A stretch of DNA of 64,000 nucleotides, from contig NZ_CP017659.1 of the NCBI RefSeq assembly GCF_015326965.1, positions 4,654,001-4,718,000 of the forward strand, in the 5' to 3' direction. Positions within the stretch are counted from its first letter, which is position 1, and each line of letters begins with the position of its first letter. Positions 56,931 to 64,000 of this stretch are shown in pieces. The DNA is from Paenibacillus sp. JZ16 (lineage in GTDB: Bacteria; Bacillota; Bacilli; Paenibacillales; Paenibacillaceae). The translations under genes were made by a program, and so were the position numbers. The notes under the pieces are model-generated. The model was not told the origin of the DNA. It did no database searches and saw only the letters and a program-made list of their open reading frames with translations.

Positions 56931-57836
56931 ATGACAAAGGCGATTGAATGTATAAATCTAGTGAAGAAATTCGGCGACTACTGTGCCGTTGATCATATGA
57001 ATCTATCATTTGAGAAAGGTCAAATAACAGCATTGCTTGGACCGAATGGGGCAGGTAAGACAACAACCATTTCCATGATCCTCGGAATGATCAAGCCAAC
57101 ATCAGGAGAAGTCAGGGTCTTGGGGATGCCGTCTGGAGCAAAAGAATTGCGGCAACGCGTTGGAGCTCTTTTGCAGGATGTTAAAGCAGCAGATGGACTT
57201 ACGGTCAAAGAAGTGCTTCAATTGTTCCGCAGTTATTATCGTAATCCGATGTCGCTAGAGCGATTGTTAGACATTTCGGGTCTCCACGCGGATCAGAAAC
57301 GACGCGCATCCTCGCTGTCTGGGGGACAACGCCGTAGATTAGCCTTCGCCCAGAGTTTGGCGGGAAATCCAGAGCTTCTCCTGCTTGATGAACCAACGGT
57401 CGGAATGGATATCGAGGCTCGTGGCCGCTTTTGGGACACCATCCAAGCACTGGCAAGTGACGGACGTACGGTGCTCTTAACTACACATCATTTAGATGAA
57501 GCTGATGCTGTCGCAGATCACATCGCAGTCATCGCCAGGGGACAGGTTGTTGCGGAAGGGACTCCAGCACGTTTAAAGGCACAAACAGCACTTAGAACGG
57601 TTTCATTTCGGGCGACAAATGCGCCAGCCCAGCAGGAATGGCTCACATTACCTGGCGTTGAAAAGGCAGAATGCAACGGTGAGCGAATTCGTCTGTATGC
57701 TCAAGAGACCGATGTATTGTTATTTACACTGATGCAGTCTGAATGGGGAATATCGGATATTGATATACAATCCGCCAGCTTAGAAGATACATTCCGAAGT
57801 CTTACAGGCTCAAATAAACAAACAATTATACGATAA
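56931..57836 (+). CDS. ABC transporter ATP-binding protein (YvfR/LnrL-like)
   Basis: A 301-residue ABC-2-type export ATPase. Walker A is GPNGAGKTT, the signature is SLSGGQRRR, Walker B is LLLLDEPTVGMD and the switch is LLTTHHLDEAD. The C-terminal 80 residues are the usual extra domain of drug or lantibiotic exporters. GGAGG precedes the ATG. It works with the permease encoded 26 bp downstream. The gene order ATPase-permease-kinase-regulator is that of B. subtilis yvfRSTU, a relative of the linearmycin-resistance locus. A broken copy of its start lies at 60780. Confidence 0.92.
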   Translation: MTKAIECINLVKKFGDYCAVDHMNLSFEKGQITALLGPNGAGKTTTISMILGMIKPTSGEVRVLGMPSGAKELRQRVGALLQDVKAADGLTVKEVLQLFRSYYRNPMSLERLLDISGLHADQKRRASSLSGGQRRRLAFAQSLAGNPELLLLDEPTVGMDIEARGRFWDTIQALASDGRTVLLTTHHLDEADAVADHIAVIARGQVVAEGTPARLKAQTALRTVSFRATNAPAQQEWLTLPGVEKAECNGERIRLYAQETDVLLFTLMQSEWGISDIDIQSASLEDTFRSLTGSNKQTIIR

Positions 57837-57862
57837 TAAACATTTTTAGGAGGAAAATAGCC

Positions 57863-58606
57863 ATGTTCCATATGTTTGTTGCCCAGACCAAAGCAGAAAG
57901 TATACGAATTATCCGCAGTCCATTCTTCTTACTCTTCTCCATTGCGATGCCGCTTGCTTTCTACTTTTTATTTGCAAGTATGAACGGGGTAGGTCAATCG
58001 ATCCAATCGACAACTTGGGGTGTCTTTTCCTTGATGTCGATGACTGCATTCAGTTTGATCGGTACAGCCGTATCTCAATTCGGTATCCGTTTATCGTTCG
58101 AGCATCAAGACGGGTGGGTACGCTTGTTGAAGTTGACTCCACTATCTCCTGCAGTCTGGATTGGCAGCAAAATTGTATCGCAAATGGCTGTTCACTCAAT
58201 CGTCATTGTTGTTATATTTTTATCGGCTGGCCTTGTTCATGATATACAATTGACAGCCGGGCAATGGATTTTATGCGGACTATGGTTATGGATCGGGAGC
58301 ATATCTTTTCTGGCGCTTGGTGCCTTGTTAGGAACGCTTAAAAATGCGAATACCTCCGTTGCCATCGGAAATGTATTACAGATGGGACTCGCAATTGTAG
58401 GGGGGCTTTGGATGCCGCTTAGTACTTTGCCAAGTTGGATGGGCTCGGTCGGGGAATGGCTTCCATCTCACCGTTACGCCAATGGGGCATGGAATATGAT
58501 CGCTGGACAAAATCCAGCAAGTATCGATTTCATAATTTTGACAGGATGCGGTCTCCTCTTTATGCTACTATCAATCTATATATATAATCGACGGGATGCG
58601 GTCTAA
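57863..58606 (+). CDS. ABC-2 type permease (YvfS-like)
   Basis: A 247-residue membrane protein with six hydrophobic segments and the ABC-2 pattern (SPFFLLFSIAMPLAFYFLFA at the start; LKLTPLSPAVWIGSK loop; ALGALLGTLKNANTSVAIGN; WMPLSTLPSWMGSVGEWLPS). AGGAGG precedes the ATG. It pairs with the ATPase to export a lipophilic compound or act on membrane-active antibiotics. The kinase gene begins at the next base after its stop. Confidence 0.92.
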   Translation: MFHMFVAQTKAESIRIIRSPFFLLFSIAMPLAFYFLFASMNGVGQSIQSTTWGVFSLMSMTAFSLIGTAVSQFGIRLSFEHQDGWVRLLKLTPLSPAVWIGSKIVSQMAVHSIVIVVIFLSAGLVHDIQLTAGQWILCGLWLWIGSISFLALGALLGTLKNANTSVAIGNVLQMGLAIVGGLWMPLSTLPSWMGSVGEWLPSHRYANGAWNMIAGQNPASIDFIILTGCGLLFMLLSIYIYNRRDAV

Positions 58607-59779
58607 TTGAATAGAGAAAAGTGGCGTCTCTTTCCAAAATCGGAAGGAGTCGCTCCTTATATTTTGTTAACAAATTTAATGATACCCTTGTACTTTTTAC
58701 TCTATGAGCCATCAAGTATACAGTGGCTTGGCTTTGTTCTGTTAGGCCTATTCGTTCTATTGTTTCGACAATCCTACTTTAATTTAAAGTGGGCAACGCC
58801 AATATTGATGGTTCAGTTGGGTATACTTTTAATTTTAGCAGCTGTATTTCACCCTATGTATACGTTTATGGGTTTTATGATCGCTGCTCCGCTGAGCAAA
58901 CAAAAGCTGCCGATATTACTCTCTATAACGATCGTTTTTACGGTAGCTATGGGATTTATCGCCGTTCCTTACTTGGACCGGATGGGCAGCCTAGTATGGA
59001 TAGGGCTGGTGCCTATGTTTGGCATCTGTATTCTGCCGTATATTATTCGAACTTCGACCAGGTTTCAACAGAAGGCAGCGCGGCTGCGGGCAGAAACTGC
59101 TGAACGAATGGCACAGCAGGAGGAGCGCCAGCGGATCGCACGTGAATTACATGATACATTGGGACATACGCTGTCATTAATCGCACTAAAAGGCGAGGTC
59201 GTTGAGAAATTGGTCAATCGTTCTCCCGAGAGAGCGATAGCAGAGGCTCGTGAAATACGGGAAACGGCACGCGCAGCCTTGAAACAAATGAGAGAATTGG
59301 TTACGGAGATGAAAGTTACATATCTCGCTGACGAATATAAGCATGCTGTATCGTTATGTTCAGCTGCGGGTATACCGCTTATTTTTCAATATCAATCGAT
59401 TTCCGATCCCAGACCTTCTAATGTTGGGACGGAAGACGCTTTAGCGAACAATTCGCTTCCGTTAACACCCTTACAGGAGACGATTTTGGCGATGTGTTTT
59501 CGCGAGACGATTACAAATGTGGTTCGACATAGCCGGGCAACAAAGTGCAAAGTTCATCTAGACATTCAGGAAGGGGAAGTTCGTGTATCTGTACGTGATG
59601 ACGGTATTGGGGCAGATCCGGAGCAACTTTATACTAGCAGTAATGGCCTCGCCGGATTGCGGCAGCGGTTGGTTATGATCGACGGACGTATGTCGCTGTC
59701 TTCGTCCCCAGGCAAGGGGACGGAAGTCACCTTACATATACCTAGGGTAATACGAAATGAAAAGGTAGGTAGCGCTTAG
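58607..59779 (+). CDS. NarL-type sensor histidine kinase (YvfT-like)
   Basis: A 390-residue kinase. Four to five N-terminal membrane helices (about 15-155) form an intramembrane sensor without a large external loop. HisKA_3 dimerisation domain: QRIARELHDTLGHTLSLIAL, phosphorylated histidine at about residue 182. The HATPase domain has RETITNVVRHSRA (N box) and VRDDGIGADP (G1), with GLAGLRQRLVMIDG. The start is TTG directly after the permease stop. It probably senses a membrane-active compound that the ABC transporter removes. Confidence 0.92.
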   Translation: MNREKWRLFPKSEGVAPYILLTNLMIPLYFLLYEPSSIQWLGFVLLGLFVLLFRQSYFNLKWATPILMVQLGILLILAAVFHPMYTFMGFMIAAPLSKQKLPILLSITIVFTVAMGFIAVPYLDRMGSLVWIGLVPMFGICILPYIIRTSTRFQQKAARLRAETAERMAQQEERQRIARELHDTLGHTLSLIALKGEVVEKLVNRSPERAIAEAREIRETARAALKQMRELVTEMKVTYLADEYKHAVSLCSAAGIPLIFQYQSISDPRPSNVGTEDALANNSLPLTPLQETILAMCFRETITNVVRHSRATKCKVHLDIQEGEVRVSVRDDGIGADPEQLYTSSNGLAGLRQRLVMIDGRMSLSSSPGKGTEVTLHIPRVIRNEKVGSA

Positions 59780-60385
59780 ATGATTCGTATTGTTTTGGCA
59801 GAAGATCAAAAGTTATTAAGGGGAGCACTGGCAACGTTACTCTCGTTAGAAGATGATATTGAAGTCGTCGGTCAAGCTGAGAATGGGGAAGAAGTGATGT
59901 CCATGATTCAGGAGTATGAACCGGATGTAGCCGTTCTGGATATTGAGATGCCACTGAAAACGGGGTTAGATATTGCGGAATGGGTTCAAAAAAATAAGTC
60001 AGCTTGTCGTGTCATCATCTTGACGACATTCGCGCGTCCTGGATATTTCCAGCGGGCTATGCAGGCAGGAGTTTATGGATACCTTCTTAAAGATACGGGC
60101 AGCGAGGAACTGGCTGATGCAATTCGTCGGGTCTATGATGGGAAACGTGTCATCAATTCAGAATTGTCGCTCGCGGTATGGGATGATCCATGTCCATTAT
60201 CACCCAGGGAGCGTGAAGTCATGAAGTTGGCTGCCCAAGGCTTAGTTCTTCAAGATATTGGAGCACAGCTGTTTCTATCCTATGGAACGGTACGGAACTA
60301 CATGTCAGAAGCGATTGGGAAGCTCGGGGCGAATACACGGATTGAGGCGATAGACATCGCACGTAGCAAGGGATGGTTGGATTAG
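59780..60385 (+). CDS. LuxR/NarL-family response regulator (YvfU-like)
   Basis: A 201-residue regulator. The receiver domain has Asp8/Asp9-type acidic residues in VLAEDQ, the phosphoacceptor Asp54 in VAVLDIEMPLKTG and Lys in GYLLKDTGS. The C-terminal LuxR helix-turn-helix reads LSPREREVMKLAAQG, then LFLSYGTVRNYMSEAIGKLG. It starts on the base after the kinase stop. It probably activates the ABC operon in response to the kinase. Confidence 0.95.
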   Translation: MIRIVLAEDQKLLRGALATLLSLEDDIEVVGQAENGEEVMSMIQEYEPDVAVLDIEMPLKTGLDIAEWVQKNKSACRVIILTTFARPGYFQRAMQAGVYGYLLKDTGSEELADAIRRVYDGKRVINSELSLAVWDDPCPLSPREREVMKLAAQGLVLQDIGAQLFLSYGTVRNYMSEAIGKLGANTRIEAIDIARSKGWLD

Positions 60386-60433
60386 GGAGAGTTCCTAGGT
60401 ATATGGAGGTAAGCGGATCACCCCACTCAAGGG

Positions 60434-60565
60434 ATGATGCAGCCGGCCAAAGAAGAGATTTTCAAGAAATTTGGGATGAAATTAGAAAGGTTCCGTACCA
60501 ACGAGAGCGGGGAAGGACAGAGGATTAGGGAGCTGTTAAGCTCTATGTTGTATAAGATGGAATGA
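60434..60565 (+). pseudogene. Fragment of a helicase-like protein C-terminus
   Basis: A 43-residue open frame containing EEIFKKFGMKLERFRTNESG. It resembles the end of DUF2726-type or similar domains at the C-terminus of Firmicute helicases (pattern: K-G-x-P/L-x-x-R-x-R-T-N). It has no ribosome binding site. Shortly downstream, HHRFYFISYRLPF and TAA repeat the end of the 54853-55416 gene just before the repeat at 60624. Confidence 0.45.
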
Positions 60566-60623
60566 TTTAAATAGAGCTAATCATCACCGATTTTATTTTA
60601 TTAGTTACAGGTTACCTTTTAAT

Positions 60624-60650
60624 GTTCGACCCCTTCGCCTCCATACATAC
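60624..60650 (+). repeat. Short ssrA 3'-end repeat (attachment copy 5)
   Basis: GTTCGACCCC, then TTCGCCTCCATACATAC. The acceptor end and the CATACATAC flank equal those of the native ssrA; the T-stem is damaged. It closes islet 4. Confidence 0.8.
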
Positions 60651-60656
60651 AATTAT

Positions 60657-60692
60657 AAATCCACAACCGACTAAGGCTGTGGATTTTTGCTT
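60657..60692 (+). terminator. Terminator after attachment copy 5
   Basis: AATCCACAACC and GGCTGTGGATT flank a short loop, followed by TTTGCTTTTG. It resembles the terminator after copy 4. Confidence 0.75.
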
Positions 60693-60794
60693 TTGTGACA
60701 CTTGCAGCTTTACAATAAGCACGCCTTAAAGCTATATCCTTTTATACAGAGATAATAGTTCTATCTTATTGTATGGATAGTGACCCATAAAGCC

Positions 60795-60992
60795 TTTCAA
60801 TATAATGAGGACAACAAGTAACGAAGAAGAAATTAGCGGAGGTTAGTACAAAATGACAAAGGCCATTGAATGTATAAATCTAGTGAAGAAATTTGGCGAT
60901 TACTGCGCCGTTGATCATATGAATCTATCATTTGAGAAAGGTCAAATAACAGTATTGGCAAGACAACAACCATTGTTTCCAGTTTTCTGAAG
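60795..60992 (+). pseudogene. Truncated copy of the ABC transporter ATPase gene start
   Basis: The stretch from CAATATAATGAGGACA through the GCGGAGGTTAGTACAAA leader and the first about 35 codons repeats 56875-57066 almost exactly. Near the Walker A region about 20 bases are missing (the GPNGAGK codons are lost), and after ACAACAACCATT the match stops. It has a good ribosome binding site but cannot make an ATPase. Confidence 0.92.
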
Positions 60993-61278
60993 GCTAAAGG
61001 CGTTGGATTTAGACCACGCCCTTGGAAATTGAAAAATTTAAAGTTATTGTTGATATCATCTTTCAATGGAATATAATAGAATTATAGATGATTATGTTGT
61101 ATTTTGATATTAAAGGTGATTTGAATAATTAATTTGATTTGTTGTCATAAACAGGAAGATAATATGTCATAAATTGTATATTAAACCGATATATATGGTG
61201 TTGTTGCAGAAGGAGAAATCATTGATTTTTATAATGGTTGTATGATGTGAGCTAAGAGAGTGAGAGTGTATAAGGGGC
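60993..61278. other. AT-rich gap
   Basis: About 285 bp of low-GC DNA with no gene or RNA that I can identify. Confidence 0.4.
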
Positions 61279-61573
61279 ATGAAAGGGGGGAATTGTCCAA
61301 AGTATGAACCGTATATACCCACGGATTTAAAGGATTTCGTAAGAAATCAGGTAAGTAATAATCCAAGTGTGGCATTTGATTTTTCAGAAAAAAGAATATG
61401 TAACAAAGACCTATCAAGAGTTTCAAGATGACATTATTAATTGAGGCTCTTTTTTTTATACCAATGTTTTGATAAATAGCAAGATTGCCGTCATTGGCGA
61501 AAATAGTTATGAATGGATTGAGGCAAGATCAAGACGTTGCATCCATTGTAATAAAGATAATGTCGTAGCATAA
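61279..61573 (+). pseudogene. N-terminal remnant of an AMP-forming acyl-adenylating enzyme
   Basis: The frame opens with KYEPYIPTDLKDFVRNQV and NNPSVAFDFSEK. After a frameshift in an A-run it continues as KKEYVTKTYQEFQDDI, and after a further shift as SKIAVIGENSYEWIEA. This is the start of an AMP-binding ligase (first about 95 residues). The rest is missing. It lies just upstream of an intact gene of related chemistry. Confidence 0.65.
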
Positions 61574-61598
61574 AACATAATTTCTTGGGAGGTAAAAC

Positions 61599-64000
61599 AT
61601 GAAATCTTTTACAAAATTAGTATTAGAGGATGGAGTTAATATAACACTCGACCAATTACTTGGAAATTATGCTAATGAGAAATCAAGGGGAGTTTACTTT
61701 ACTCAATCCGATGGCTCTGATTTGTTTGAGTCTTATGAAAGTCTTTATTTTAATGCCAAATGCATCTTAGGGGCACTACAAAAGCAGGGATTTCAGAAGG
61801 GCTCTTATATTATCTTTCAGACAAACAATAATCTATTCTTTATAAGGTTGTTTTGGGGTTGTATTTTAGGAGGCATGATACCCGTCCCTCTGTCTATACC
61901 GCTAATTGCATCGCCCGACACTGAAGCCTTCAAAAAGTTAGTGAAAGTAAGCGAGCAGTTGTCGAATGCGTGGATAATTACTGATGAAAGAAATTTAAAT
62001 ACGTTTAGAGAAAGTTATGAAGCCATTAATTTGAAATATTTAGAGTATGAAACCTTAGCAAGTAATATGGAAGAGGGGCAATGCGTTGCAGTAGATTGTC
62101 AGGACTTAGCGTATATACAATATTCGTCTGGCAGCACAGGTAACCCTAAAGGAGTAAAATTAACACATGAAAATCTAGTTTATAATTTGGCACAGATAGT
62201 AGATCGTATGAAATTAGACAAAAATGATGTCATGGCTAGTTGGTTACCATTGACACATGATATGGGCTTGATCGGTTATCATTTAACTCCGATATTTGCG
62301 GGTATATCTCATTCCCTTCTAAATTCCGGTACATTTTTAAAGAAATCTTGGCTATATCTTCAAAAATGTGCGCAATTAAAAGCAACGGTGCTTGTAAGTC
62401 CAAATTTTGGATTAGACTGGATGATGAAGACTGTAAAGGATTCACATTTAGAACATATTGATTTATCTAGTGTGCGAAACATAATGTGTGGTGCAGAACC
62501 AATATCAATGGATACCATTAGACGATTTTATGAAAAATTTTCGTCTTCTGGCTTGCGTGAAAATACGATCCATCAAGTCTATGGTATGGCAGAAGCTAGT
62601 TTGGCTGTTACTATTCCTGAAGAAGGACATAATCGAAGTGTATGTATTAACCGTCATAAAGCTCGTATTGGACAAGAAGTGGAAGATTTAGAAACGAAGG
62701 AGCCAAATGCAGCAGAGTTTGCCATAGTAGGAGAACCATTACATGAATTAGAAATATTGATTGTAGATGATGAAGATCACATCTTAAAGGAAAATTACAT
62801 AGGCAATATCGTGATCAAAGGGAAAAATGTATTTGAGGGATATATGAATCATGATAGTTCCCCTTTTAGTGAGCAGGGCTTCTTCCATACAGGAGATTTA
62901 GGGTTTTTACGCAATGGAGAACTAATTGTAATGGGTAGAAAGAAGGATATTCTGTTTGTAAATGGTCAGAATTATTATGCTAGTGATATAGAAAATATGT
63001 TAACATTGGCGATCCCACAATTGTCTCAAGTCGTTGTGTGTGGTGTACGCAATCCGTCATCTATCAGGGATGAAATTATAGTATTTGTACATAATCGACA
63101 AGATGCTAAGGTATTTTTGCCGCTTGCCCATCAAGTGCAGAATATGGTATTAGAACGGATTGGAATAGCTGCAGATTATGTAATTCCAATAAAAACGATA
63201 CCGAAAACAACAAGTGGAAAGGTCCAACGATATCTTTTAATAGAGCGATTTGAGAATCATGAGTTTGATGATGTTATCGCAATAGCTCCATATTCTTATC
63301 AGAGTATCAAGGAATCCGCAAAGAAGCCAGCATGGAACAAAGCGGAGATTGAAAATCAAATCGTTGAAATTGCAAAAGAAGTATTCTCTATCCCTACTTT
63401 GAAAGTAGACGATACTATTTCTCGGATGGGAGTTAGTTCGTTAACTTTGATTCGTTTCCAGGATGAAATAAATCAACGATTTCAAGTTGAAATCCCTATC
63501 GTAAGCCTTTTCAAAATGTCTACCCTGGAACAAATAATTACGATTGTTGAGGAACAACTACAGGTAGAGGATGTCCAAACTTTTGAATTAACAGGGAATA
63601 AAGACATGTGGTATGAGCCGTTTCCGGTAACAGAAATACAAGGAGCCTATTTAGTTGGAAGACAAAATATTATGGAAATGGGCAATATCTCCACACATGC
63701 CTATTATGAGTTTGAAACAGAATTAGATATTAAACGCTTAAACGATGCATTGAATCATGTTTTAGAGCGTCAGCTTATGCTACGTACTATTTTTGATGAT
63801 ACAGGAATGCAAAAAGTTCGACGTTCTGCTTCTTCTTATGAGATTTGTATTGAAGATTTACAAGACCTGTCTTTAGAGGATCAACAAAAACGAATATTGG
63901 AAAAAAGAAATCGCAGGTCACATTTTGTTTTTCAACAAGATCATTGGCCATTATTTGAGTTGTCTGCATTTATTCTTGGTGAGAAGAAAAATTACCTCTT
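61599..64000 (+). CDS. Hybrid NRPS: fatty acyl-AMP ligase - carrier - heterocyclization domain (partial)
   Basis: At least 800 codons, open to the right edge. The ATG follows TTGGGAGGT. Domain 1 (about 1-560) is a FAAL-type ligase: YIQYSSGSTGNPKGVKLTHE (P-loop, near 175), WLPLTHDMGLIGYHL and FFHTGDLGFLRNGELIV, with PKTTSGKVQR near its end. Domain 2 (about 585-655) is a carrier protein with phosphopantetheine Ser614 in RMGVSSLTL. Domain 3 starts near 672: EPFPVTEIQGAYLVGRQN and STHAYYEFE match heterocyclization (Cy) condensation domains. The protein would load a fatty acid and join it to a Cys, Ser or Thr to form a thiazoline or oxazoline. The rest of the cluster lies outside the window. The gene is AT-rich and therefore probably acquired. 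Confidence 0.88.
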   Translation, partial: MKSFTKLVLEDGVNITLDQLLGNYANEKSRGVYFTQSDGSDLFESYESLYFNAKCILGALQKQGFQKGSYIIFQTNNNLFFIRLFWGCILGGMIPVPLSIPLIASPDTEAFKKLVKVSEQLSNAWIITDERNLNTFRESYEAINLKYLEYETLASNMEEGQCVAVDCQDLAYIQYSSGSTGNPKGVKLTHENLVYNLAQIVDRMKLDKNDVMASWLPLTHDMGLIGYHLTPIFAGISHSLLNSGTFLKKSWLYLQKCAQLKATVLVSPNFGLDWMMKTVKDSHLEHIDLSSVRNIMCGAEPISMDTIRRFYEKFSSSGLRENTIHQVYGMAEASLAVTIPEEGHNRSVCINRHKARIGQEVEDLETKEPNAAEFAIVGEPLHELEILIVDDEDHILKENYIGNIVIKGKNVFEGYMNHDSSPFSEQGFFHTGDLGFLRNGELIVMGRKKDILFVNGQNYYASDIENMLTLAIPQLSQVVVCGVRNPSSIRDEIIVFVHNRQDAKVFLPLAHQVQNMVLERIGIAADYVIPIKTIPKTTSGKVQRYLLIERFENHEFDDVIAIAPYSYQSIKESAKKPAWNKAEIENQIVEIAKEVFSIPTLKVDDTISRMGVSSLTLIRFQDEINQRFQVEIPIVSLFKMSTLEQIITIVEEQLQVEDVQTFELTGNKDMWYEPFPVTEIQGAYLVGRQNIMEMGNISTHAYYEFETELDIKRLNDALNHVLERQLMLRTIFDDTGMQKVRRSASSYEICIEDLQDLSLEDQQKRILEKRNRRSHFVFQQDHWPLFELSAFILGEKKNYL

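Overview
The window looks like a chromosomal segment of a Paenibacillus-type low-GC Gram-positive bacterium (Bacillota). The evidence is strong AGGAGG-type ribosome binding sites, GTG and TTG starts, a secG-rnr-smpB-ssrA block, a B. subtilis-like fad regulon with a TetR-type FadR, and protein families typical of Paenibacillaceae. Bases 1 to about 43,700 have moderate GC and read as ordinary chromosome. From about 43,700 to the right edge the DNA is visibly AT-rich and mosaic, and reads as acquired.

Left part (1-24,800). Tandem repeats fill the first 620 bases. Next come an alpha/beta hydrolase, an unusual regulator joining a winged-helix domain to a GyrB-like ATPase domain, an acetyltransferase and a nucleotidyltransferase. 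A complete 2-aminoethylphosphonate uptake and degradation operon follows: ATPase, fused permease, binding protein, phnW and phnX, with a divergent DeoR-type regulator. A mixed stretch then holds a hydrolase/Lrp pair, a second hydrolase, a DUF3888-like protein, a membrane M28 peptidase, an ANT(4')-like aminoglycoside nucleotidyltransferase, a small lipoprotein, a methyltransferase, a WYL regulator with a GyrI-like protein, a TetR/SDR pair, a LOG-family hydrolase and a MazG-type pyrophosphohydrolase.

Middle part (25,000-39,100) is a fatty-acid beta-oxidation region. fadR-etfB-etfA run leftward. fadF (an Fe-S membrane protein expected to pass ETF electrons to the quinone pool), fadN, fadA, fadE, an acyl-CoA ligase and a PaaI-type thioesterase run rightward. 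A palindrome resembling a FadR box lies in the divergent promoter region.

The core block secG-rnr-smpB-ssrA (39,350-43,683) ends with the tmRNA gene. Downstream, the 3' end of ssrA recurs four more times (50,432; 55,418; 56,443; 60,624), each copy followed at once by an intrinsic terminator. These copies divide the region into at least five stacked islets. Islet 1 holds three putative PD-(D/E)XK-type nucleases (a 585-residue orphan, a Shedu/DUF4263 protein and an Mrr-like protein) and a decayed large serine recombinase. Islet 2 holds an RloC/Rad50-like ATPase with a zinc-hook motif, a small Xre regulator, a DUF6809-like protein and a possible helicase fragment. Islet 3 holds an HNH nuclease and a collapsed MazE/Doc toxin-antitoxin remnant. 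Islet 4 holds an ABC transporter with its two-component system. Islet 5 opens with a broken copy of that same ABC gene and a broken acyl-adenylating enzyme, then enters an NRPS gene (FAAL-carrier-heterocyclization) that runs off the right edge. No intact integrase is visible. The ssrA-anchored, defence-rich islet array is the most interesting system in the window.
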